Source: Cunninghamia lanceolata (Eukaryota; Streptophyta; Pinopsida; Cupressales; Cupressaceae). Taken from it: a stretch of 64,000 nucleotides of DNA. The stretch lies in assembly GCA_027924645.1 (NCBI GenBank), contig BSBN01000334.1, positions 1,984,001 to 2,048,000 of the forward strand, given 5' to 3'. The notes beneath the pieces are model-generated. The model worked only from the letters and a program-made list of their open reading frames with translations. It was not told where the DNA came from and made no database searches. How positions within the stretch are numbered: the first letter of the stretch is position 1; each line of letters opens with the position of its first letter. Shown here in pieces: positions 55,823 through 64,000 of this stretch. Both the position numbers and the translations under genes were made by a program.

Positions 55823-57702
55823 ATTTAATTAAACATTTCATGTTATCTATAGCATCTTCAAAAATGTAGCATTCTTTATTAGCATTTCATGTGGGTAAAC
55901 TCCAGACTTGACATTTATTAATAGTTTGGATTAAGGGAAAGTTAATCAAGGTGTCTTAAGCACTAGAGTTTTGCTATCTTATGCAAAACAGATGTCTTTG
56001 GTAATAGATTAAGGGTTCCCACCTATAATTTTGAAAAATTAAAATCCCAGAAATAGAGGAGAATGTCAGTCCCTCACATTGGGAAAGATAAAAAGGGGAA
56101 AACCTTTTGTAGAGGGGAGGGGTGATAGTTTTGGCTCTGGTCTCTAAATAGTCGAATGTAGTTTTTGAACATGAAGAAAGAATAGAAGTTCTACAAGTTA
56201 TTTTCTTTCCAGTTTCTGAATAATGTGTAGAAATTCATTCTGTGTAGGTTTTTTATAAAATTTAGTTTTGTGCTTCTGTGGTCAAGCTAACTGGATAAAT
56301 CCATTCCACTAGCAGATTTTTGGGGAAATCAGTGGAATGGACTTGTAGATTAATCCCCCATTTTTGTTTATTCGCTCTAGCTATGGAAGATTAGAGTTGC
56401 AGAACCATTTCAAGCAATCCCTCAGTGTTTCTCGTTGTTACAATTTCCATTGGGGTATATGTCCAGTATGTGTTGATTTAGTGTTTTGCTGTCACATGGT
56501 GGGAAAACATCAGTTGTGAATACCGTCACCTGTGGGAAATAGGTTTTCTGTAGGTATTCTATATTCGACCCATTGGTGTGAGTCAGGAATCGGCAAGGAG
56601 GAATTGTGCTGGTCTGATGGAGGTGAGTCTCACCGACAACGGTGTGAGTTAAGTCCATCGGGGTGAGACAAGGTATCGGTGAAAGAAGATTTTGAAGGCC
56701 CGATAGTGAAAGACTAACCGATGGTAGTATTGGCCGAAGACATCAGTGTGAGAAGGTGTATCGGTGAAAGATCTTGAGTGTTAGCTGATAATCCATGTTC
56801 CCACCGATCGGGGTGACGCTGGAGAAGTCTGGCCGATGTAGTATATATCGGCATGAGTTACTTCATTGGCAGAAGGGAAAAAGGTGGCACCGATAATAAG
56901 TTGTCTCGCTGATAGAGAGAGGTCATCGGTGAGAGAGGGGTGTACTGGCGAAAGAATTTAACGCTGGGCCGACGGTAGAGGTCAGCCCGATGGAGGAATT
57001 AACATAGTCATCGGAGTGACATCATAAATCGGGGAGGTTTCCCGTAGCTGGGCCGATAGTCCAAGTGTTGCCGATAGGCAACTTGGTCGAGTAGGGTGAT
57101 CGTTGGCGGAGGTGACCAGGACTGGTGATCATAGGTTGAAGATCATAAGCATCGGTGTGAGGGAGATCGTGGGTAGGAGATTTAAAGAGCTCGCCGATAG
57201 ACAGAAGTCTCACCGAAGGGGAAGATTTGAACCTATCCATTGAACCTCTCGATTGAACCTATCAGTTGAACCTTGGCACTGGACCTCTCCGTTGAACCCA
57301 TGGTTCAACCCGACAGTTAGAAGTCTCGCCGAAGGAAAAGGATGAACCTCGGCATTGAACCTAGCCATTGAACCTCCAGTTTGAACTTGTTCATTGGTTC
57401 AGTGGGTTTCTATATTTCAGTGAGACATTGTTGTGGTCTTGCCGATGGAAAGCTCTGGTGAGACATTGAACCTTCAGTTTGAACCTTTTGATTGAACCTG
57501 TTCATCGGTGAGAGGTGAAGGCATCAGCAAAGGAGTCTAGAGCTTGACTGACGGTGTAGTGTCTTGCCGATAGGCAAGAGTGGGTACACATCGGTGAGAC
57601 AATTCAAAGGTCTTGCCGATACATTCTTAATTTGCTATTTTGTAAGCTAACAAGGGTCTATGACAGGGTTCATACGCTTCAGTTTGCATGTGCTCTGCAT
57701 CA
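55762..57702 (+). repeat. LTR4 of array G (1941 bp)
   Basis: Starts TGGTGCAGGGGCACC after CTCCCGGGGAGTA (the likely polypurine tract), ends CTCTGCATCA, and is followed by CAAAC (57703-57707) and the resumed E LTR. An internal purine run AGAGGGGAGGGG near 56112 looks like a polypurine tract but lies inside the LTR. Confidence 0.95.
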
Positions 57703-57707
57703 CAAAC
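57703..57707. repeat. Target-site duplication CAAAC of array G (right copy)
   Basis: Matches 35630-35634. The E LTR reads through when the array and one copy are removed. Confidence 0.9.
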
Positions 57708-58306
57708 ATACAAAAGTCTTCATATAGGTCAGTGTCAACCATACCATCACTTAGATTGACTATTCAAACAATATAAATTCTTCGCATAACAATCTAACAT
57801 GTATGTTGACTTGTTCCTTAAGAATATACTTGATCAACTCATCTATCACATCATAATTCCCACTGTGGATCATATGAGACTCTGAGATGCATAACCAACA
57901 ATAATTTTTAATCTCTTAGCATAACTTCAGAACTGCAGAACAAAATATACAACTACAGAGGAATACGGACCTTTTTCTCTAGCAATGTGAATTGTTCCTG
58001 TCTTAGCTCTATTTATCTAGACTTGGATATTCTACCATGTGACTTCTGAAGGAAGTCAAGACTTGAGTATTGAAATAAATCATCACTAAATGTCTATGAA
58101 CAACATAACTAATCCACATATACTGATCTTTTACTGTGAAGGCATACCATTCCAAACATTGTTACATACTCTGTATAATGTATAATGTTCATACTTAGTC
58201 ATTTCTACTCCCAGAGTAAAGTCTCTTTGTCATATCGGTGGAGTCTCTTTCCTTTGTTGTCATCAATGACAACATTCAATCATCAAAACAACATCTCTTG
58301 CCAACA
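57708..58306 (-). repeat. 5' LTR of element E, second piece
   Basis: Colinear with 29256-29853 of the E 3' LTR (ATACAAAAGTCTTCATATAGG ... CTCTTGCCAACA). Confidence 0.9.
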
Positions 58307-59404
58307 CTAACATATTATAGTTGGTTCTCAAAAGCTTCTAAATCTAGAATTCTACATGTTTTTGACATATGGTTTGAAAGTTATGATTAATAGAAGTTTG
58401 ACTTGACATAATAAAGGTATTTCTAGTTCAGAGAAGGTGTACATAGGAGAGTCTGCATTCCTCCGTGGATTGGACTTTGTTTTTGTAGTTCTAAGGGGAT
58501 GTTAACAAATGTGATTACAATGTGATTTCCAATTTTCATGTGATTTGGAGGTTTTTGGGTTAGTATGTGGATCCACAGTTAAAGGGTTTTTGTATTTGGT
58601 CTTCAGTGGAACCGACCCAATAAGTGTGAAGATGTGTGGAAGGTAATCAATCTTGTAGAGTTAAGTGGGAACTATTTTAGGTCCATGCCAACCTATTTCA
58701 ACTTGTTTCAAAGTTTGAATCTTGGCGCGAAGCGTGTGAGTGAAGTTTTGGGGCCGATAAGTCCTATATGACATGTTTTGCTTGTTACATCCAATTAGGT
58801 TGACTTAATTGATATTACATTGTGAAAGTAGTGGATATATATGAAGGATTGTTTTCGATGGCTTAGGTGTAATGAAATAGAAAAATGTGATCTATGTGAT
58901 GTGATAAGTGCTTTTGGATGTGAATTGAATGAATGCAGAGCAGTGGAGTCTGGTATTTCAAAATAGTGTGGTGAATATTGTTTCAATACTTTGAACCTCA
59001 TTGGAACTGTACTTCATGAATGTGTCAAATGCAATTGTAAACAGTTCAATTCTGGTAGTGAGCCACCCATTCTTTTCTTCCTCTTTTCTTTCAGGATAGT
59101 GAATCCTTTGGCACTGAGCCACCTACAGTCAGCATTCTTGGACACTGAGTCCACCAACTATATCAACCTTAACTGGTTGCTTTATTATAATTTATTGTGA
59201 GCTAATCCTCACCATGGTTTTTACCATTTTGTGTTTTCCACATAAAAACCCTAGTGTTCCATGTAATATGAATTGTGGCTACATTTTTAATGCTTAATTT
59301 CCTTTACTACAATTGAATATGCTAAATGGATTAAAATGTTTGATGTGTAAATGGTTTAAGAGAATACTGATTTACCCCCCTCTTAGTATTCTAGGTGTTC
59401 AACA
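58307..59404 (+). repeat. 5' LTR of element F, later part
   Basis: Homologous in the plus direction to the reverse complement of the E LTR: GCATTCCTCCGTGG at about 58456, repeated GTGAGCCACC/CTGAGCCACC motifs (59060-59155), GTGAGCTAATCCTCACC at about 59200, and the end CTTAGTATTCTAGGTGTTCAACA. It starts with CTAAC, the right target duplication of E, so E landed in this LTR. Small frames (58991-59200) are accidental. Confidence 0.7.
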
Positions 59405-59406
59405 AT

Positions 59407-59418
59407 TGGTATCAGAAC
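59407..59418 (+). promoter_or_regulatory. Primer-binding site of element F
   Basis: TGGTATCAGAAC two bases after the LTR end (TTCAACA), matching the initiator-Met site with one change near its end. The next bases (AAGGTCC.TTGGAAGAAGCC) are shared with E. Confidence 0.85.
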
Positions 59419-59472
59419 AAGGTCCTTTGGAAGAAGCCTAACCTCTCAAGGAAGATCTTGGAGATTTAACAC

Positions 59473-60602
59473 ATGGCTACTAGAAGGTTACCTATTCCTC
59501 CATAAGAGATTCTTGCTATTAATCTCATTGCAGAAGACTGTATGCTTGACAAAATAGGAGAACTCAATGCTGCTCTTGAAGATCTTGAAAGAACTGAAGG
59601 AGAAAATAGAGATCTGAAAGAACATGTTAAGGAAACAAATGAACACATCAAGAAATTGAAAGAGCAAGTCAAGAAGCTCAGAGACAAGCATAAGGAAATT
59701 AGTAAGCAATTAGAGCAAGCAAATGGAACCATAGCAAATCTGAATGTACAGGTTGAAGAAAAGAAAAGAACTGAGGAATGTATTAATGTAGTTGTGGAAA
59801 GTGAATCTGAAAAAATGTACAAGGCTTGAAGAAGATGTTGTAAATTTGAAATTTGATCCAGAGAAAGCAAGGAGTCATGAAGAAGAACTCAAGATCAACA
59901 CTGAAAAGCTTGATGAAATGATTGGAAATCATAAAGGTCCAAATGATAACGAGGGTTTAGGATTTGAAAAGGGTGAAAGCTCAAAATTAGGTCAGACATC
60001 AAATGTTGGAAACAAGAAGAACAATGACAAGTAGTTCAGGAATCAAAGGAATAAAGTTAGAAGACCACCGATCAGACAACCAAATGCTCAAAGGTGCCCA
60101 TCTTTTAATGGTTTCTATCATTATTTCAATAAGTATGGACACAAGGAAATAGTATGTAGAAGAAAAATAAATCAAAATGTTCCATCTTTCTCTGGTCAAT
60201 GCTTTACTTGCAAGATAGTTGGTCATAGAGGTAGTGAGTGCAGAAGTCAAATGAGGAATGGCTATAACAATGATAGAACGGTTCAATATTTTAATGGCTA
60301 CTATTATACATGCAATAGATTTGGGCATAAAGATAATCAATGCAGATCTAGAATGAATGGAAGGAATACTGGTAAGAGGAATGATGCATGCTACAAATGC
60401 AATAGGCCTGGACACATTTCTAAGTTTTGCAAAAATAGAAACATGAAGAAGGATAATCCATAGAGAAGAATGAACCAATACAAAAGGTTGATCTGGTAGA
60501 AACAAAGAATTAAATGAATATGATTTGGATAAAGAAGGATGTACCAGAGGTTAAGGATATATATGAAGTTACATCCGATCTAAAAGTTTCCTCTAGAATC
60601 TA
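59473..60602 (+). pseudogene. ORF1 of element F: Gag-like coiled-coil protein with four zinc knuckles
   Basis: Starts MATRRLPIPP. A long coiled coil (NAALEDLERTEGENRDLKE, KKLKEQVKKLRDKHKEISK) continues after a frameshift near 59820 (RLEEDVVNLKFDPEKARSH). Four knuckles lie in one frame at 60116-60157 (YHYFNKYGHKEIVC, both first Cys lost), 60200-60241 (CFTCKIVGHRGSEC, intact), 60302-60343 (YYTCNRFGHKDNQC, first Cys lost) and 60389-60430 (CYKCNRPGHISKFC, intact). Spacing is 28, 34 and 29 codons. After a stop and shift the end reads IWIKKDVPEVKD, as in E. The colinearity with E over the whole ORF shows this is the family design. Confidence 0.75.
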
Positions 60603-61067
60603 AGTTGAGAGCCTTGGCTTAGGGGGAGCTTTAATGAAAATCTTTCATCCCTTGCCAAAGAAAAGGTGTTGGCACTTCAGCATGAAAAATATATGGTGTA
60701 AGTCAACATGTTTGAACTATTGAATAAAACTCTAGAAGAAAATCTCATAATGCAGAAGATTGCAGAACACTTGAAGATAACCGTGTAGACAAAGAAAGGT
60801 TTTATAGTTCTATTGTTTAAGGAAGTGAATGTGAATTAGGTCAGATCTAAAAAGTTATAAAATGGATTTTAATTATCAAAATCATTCAAAAAATAATTTG
60901 AAGAGTAGATCAAGAGCTTAGTTGAGCAGAAGAAAGTTCAAGGTGATTCAGAGTTCATTACATCCAAACCCTAATTCAGCAAAAACAAAGAAACTGTATT
61001 TCTTAGTCTCTGGTTTTCTCCAGTTTCTCAAAGATCTTTGTTTTCAAAGTATTTGTTAGCATTTTCA
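60603..61067 (+). other. ORF1-ORF2 spacer of element F with internal purine tract
   Basis: Non-coding. GGCTTAGGGGGAGCTTT at 60616-60632 is identical to the E spacer. The remainder is AT-rich with no open frame. Confidence 0.6.
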
Positions 61068-64000
61068 ATGGAAACTCCAAGGGTTATTGAGGTAATAGAG
61101 AAATCTCAACCTAAATTCAAGAAATTCCCTGCAAAATGTATTCAGGATGATCCGTTGGGAGAATTTTATTCCATCCCACATGGGGTTTTGTCGACTGAAG
61201 ACATAAGAACTTATATTCACGACAAAATGGAAGAGTTGATCATAGGAAGCTTGGGGATATCTTGGTTAAGGAACTTACAGGAGATGATTTTGTACTTAAA
61301 ACTAAGTATCAAAACCTAAATGTAAAGAATCTCAAAGTTTGGTAATGGTTCCCTACTTTTTTATTTGATGACAAGTGGGTTAGATTAGCAATAAGCAGGT
61401 TCCATGAAATTTTTTTTGGTTGGATGTGCCTGGGATGATTACTAAAGAACTAATAAAGGATTTTACTAGTTTGTGTTCCACTGGACCTATTCCAGTGTTG
61501 AAGTTAATAAAAAATGAGGTTGTGATGGAGCTAATAGGTGCAACCTATGACAAAAGAGACCTCATTGTAAAGGCTATTTGGAATCCTGCAATAAGATATG
61601 CTTTAATGGTAATCAGTTACAAAATTTACTTTACCAATAGGGAAATTCAGTGTCTGCCACTATAATTAATGTGGCCTATGAGATGGTAGAGAAAGGTGCA
61701 GATTATGATCTGTGTGAGCTATTGAGACAACAATTTTTGGAAAATCTTAAGAAAACAAAAGAGAAGTATCCATTCAAGTTTGGAACTCTTGCCATTTGTA
61801 TACTTTTCTATTTTCTACAAGAGCTTCTTGAAACTAAAAATGTGAGATGGATACAACTATGACACATCAAATTACTGACTTCATAAGAAGTCTTGGTAAT
61901 GCTAAGGCTCAAGATGATGCCCTTACTACATTCTTTACAGTATTTCAGAAAAAGATGCAGACAAGAGAGAGAATACTGAGGAAAATGGTTGAAAAATATC
62001 AGAATGATGTTACCTTTTTGGTTTCTACTGATGAATGTGTAATGGAAATTGTTGAATGAAGGACTGTGTGGATCCCTGCTATGGGATATGAAGTATATGA
62101 ATACGAAATTGATGGTTTACTATTGAAAAGACCTAAGGACACCACCAAAGGAATATTTGGTACCTATGAAGAGAAATCTATAGAAGTACATATGGAGTAG
62201 TTCAAGCCCTAGATAAAGAAGATGGTATAGAAAATGGTTGATGAATATGCAGAAAGTATAGGCATTTCAAAAGAAAAGGTGTAGAGAGATAGAGCACTTG
62301 AGTCAAGGGAGAAACTAGTGTTGTGGAGAGCTCAGGTAGCTCAAGAAGATCTAATAGAATTGCTACCATCCCTCTTACCCTCCAAAAGTCCTCCAGGACT
62401 ATGCCCTTAGCTGGTGAGAAGAGAAAAGTTGCTTTGGTAAAGGAGAAAACTCATATGGTAGCCCAAGTTACAAAGGATGAAAAGAAGAAAACATCCAATG
62501 AAGATGCCCCTACTACCCCTACCAAGAAAAGATTTAAGACAAAGGTAGTTAGGAAGGAGGATGTTGGCACAAGTACAGATGAAGAAGAAGAAGTGGAAGA
62601 AGAAGTATTTGGGCCTAAACTAATCTAGAAGTGAACAAAAGATGCTTCACAAAGTGAAGTAGTTGCAAAGAGAAGAAAGACTCAAACTGTAGAATCTGGG
62701 AGTGGAGAAGACATGGAAAAAGAAAAGAAAAGGTTTTTTGTACATATGTAGGAAAAGAAGAAAGAAGCCACCAAGAAAGTGGCACCCAAAAAGAAGAAGA
62801 CTGAAACAAGTAGAGAGAGGTCTCTAGTTAGAGATAAAGAACAAAGCCAAACAGAAACTGTAAGACCTATAACTCCCATGAAATTAGATTCTTTATTCAA
62901 TAGTATTTTACAACATGATGCTTTGGGAGATACAGTTGATTTGTATAATGAGGCTAATGAGGTGGATAAGGCCACCATAGTAGAGTCCATAGTGAAATAT
63001 ATATTACTTTTGGAAGTGTATATGAAGAATATAGAGGATAAAATTCCTTTGGAGTTGTGGGAAATTTTGTTAAAGAGGAGATAGGAAGCCATTCAACAGG
63101 AAGGAAAAATAAAAGAATATGCTCTACAGGAGGTTGGCATTTCACTGCCAGATGAGAACAGAGCTACATTAGCTTAGCTTTATTCAACTCAGTTTAGAGT
63201 AAAACAAAGGGTAACTACTCTAATTAGTAGAGATACAAATGATTTCAAAGAAATTGAAAAAGGAAACTGTAGAGAAGATCTCTAACATAGCTCAGAAATA
63301 TGGGATGTTCTCAGAGAGCTATGTTTTAGATGTTACAAATGAAAAAGAGGTCCAAAACATTGATGCTCAACATGAGTATGATATGGACAATGTACAGAAT
63401 CAGGACAATGTTGCTCCGATACTAGAAGATATAGCTCAGACTTACAAAGAGGCAAAGGAGAACATTGAAGAACGTACCACTGCCAAGGATAATGGAAAGG
63501 AAGATGTATCCATTACTTCTCTAGAAACTAAAACTCTTGTAGATAATGATAGTGAGCAAGGAGCTAAGGAAGATGCATCCACTTCTCCTTTGGATAACAT
63601 GGTGAAAACCTCAGAGGCAGATATTGCAAAGAAAGATGAAGAAATGGACAAAGAAAAAGATAAAGAAGAACATGAAGTTAATGAAGAAGAAGAGAAAGAT
63701 AAGGACAAAGAGGTTCCCAAAGATTTAGAAACAAAGGAAGAAAACTTTATGGACTTCGGTGAAGGTAAAGAGAAGGAGAAAGCTGTGGAACTAGTGAAGA
63801 CTTCAGGTGATTCCTTTGGTTCACCCAGAGACTCCTTGAAGAACTTGTTGAGTATTCAGTTGGATTTTCAACTTGTTGTTTATTCACAAGTGCTACATTT
63901 GCCAATGCAACAGGGAAACATAGTCATGGATAAGATTTATCCTCTCCAAAAGCTAAAACTAGGATATTTATTCCTTACCTCTTCCAAAAAGGAAGTAATA
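61068..64000 (+). pseudogene. ORF2 of element F: large unknown protein, broken, runs out of the window
   Basis: Starts METPRVIEVIEKSQPKFKK at 61068. Matches E ORF2 in order: SIPHGVLSTEDIRTYIHD, GPIPVLKLIKNEVVM, YDKRDLIVKA, ALMVISYKIYFTN, YDLCELLRQQFLENLKK, KYPFKFGTLAICILFYF. Next come basic/acidic low-complexity regions (KKRFKTKVVRKEDVG, DEEEEVEEEVFG, KKVAPKKKKTETSRERS) and a helical block (VDLYNEANEVDKATIVESI). From about 63390 to the edge there is a Glu/Lys/Asp-rich tail that is almost uninterrupted. Frameshifts (near 61245, 61640 and 61850) and several TAG/TAA/TGA codons break it. The basic clusters could be nuclear-localisation or nucleic-acid-binding segments; this is inference. Confidence 0.7.

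Larger units (their letters stand above)
35635..57702 (+). mobile_element. Array G: three tandem copies of a chromodomain Ty3/gypsy element sharing four LTRs
   Basis: Structure LTR1 (35635-37575), unit 1 (37576-42350), LTR2 (42351-44291), unit 2 (44292-49066), LTR3 (49067-50980), unit 3 (50981-55761), LTR4 (55762-57702). The period is 6716, 6716 and 6695 bp. One 5-bp duplication (CAAAC) flanks the array and none lies between units, so a single insertion was later amplified. Each unit encodes gag, protease, RT, RNase H, integrase and a chromodomain, all broken. LTR1 against LTR4 shows about 14 differences in the first 361 bases. Confidence 0.95.
28555..58306 (-). mobile_element. Element E: pol-less LTR retrotransposon, split by array G
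   Basis: LTRs at 28555-29853 and 34938-35634 plus 57708-58306 (1299 and 1296 bp), TGTTGGC...TTCAACA in the minus orientation. The flanks CTAGC (28550-28554) and CTAAC (58307-58311) are a target duplication with one change. Minus-strand order: 5' LTR, primer-binding site for initiator-Met tRNA, ORF1 with four zinc knuckles, a purine tract, ORF2 of unknown type, polypurine tract, 3' LTR. The 5.1-kb internal region has no protease, RT, RNase H or integrase motif. Element F (58.3-64 kb) has the same order, so this is a family design and not a single deletion. Confidence 0.85.

Overview
The window is nuclear DNA from a seed plant with a large, transposon-filled genome. It is AT-rich, has no bacterial-style operons, and carries plant-type intron-containing gene pieces (5' exons of the proteasome subunit RPN10; a cytochrome b561 gene). 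Nearly everything else is LTR retrotransposon. A gymnosperm is my best guess from the style of the repeats, but this is inference only.

Layout. (1) 1-6.6 kb: AT-rich DNA holding a broken cytochrome b561 gene (2357-3392, minus) and the first three exons of RPN10 (5312-5769, minus), ending at one terminus of a CACTA DNA transposon (to 6824). (2) 6.8-27.6 kb: an old Ty3/gypsy integrase gene (D, minus) split by a non-autonomous LTR element A (7416-27342, target duplication ATATC). The 3' LTR of A is itself split by a full-length Tat-like Ty3/gypsy element B (12619-26347, target duplication GTTTC). (3) 27.56-28.55 kb: a short Ty1/copia-like LTR with an initiator-Met primer-binding site (C), then DNA that may be the start of the 5' LTR of element F. 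(4) 28555-58306: element E (minus), a pol-less LTR element. Its 5' LTR is split by a 22-kb array (G, 35635-57702, target duplication CAAAC) of one chromodomain Ty3/gypsy element in the form LTR-int-LTR-int-LTR-int-LTR. (5) 58.3-64 kb: element F (plus), a relative of E, cut by the window end.

Two nesting chains can be read base by base: D>A>B, and D>C>(F)>E>G. Hand-aligned LTR differences fit the nesting order (A about 10%, E about 8%, B about 5%, G about 4%). None of the elements is intact. Most stops in G and B are C-to-T changes (often CAG to TAG), as expected from long methylation.

The most novel items are: the E/F family, with a coiled-coil Gag-like protein carrying four zinc knuckles, a second large protein of unknown type, and no reverse transcriptase; the three-unit G array with a single target duplication, in which units 1 and 2 share disabling mutations and so were duplicated after death; G LTRs that contain the last 20 codons of pol; element A with an unknown ORF and a near-perfect hairpin beside its polypurine tract; and two host-gene fragments lying next to a CACTA end.
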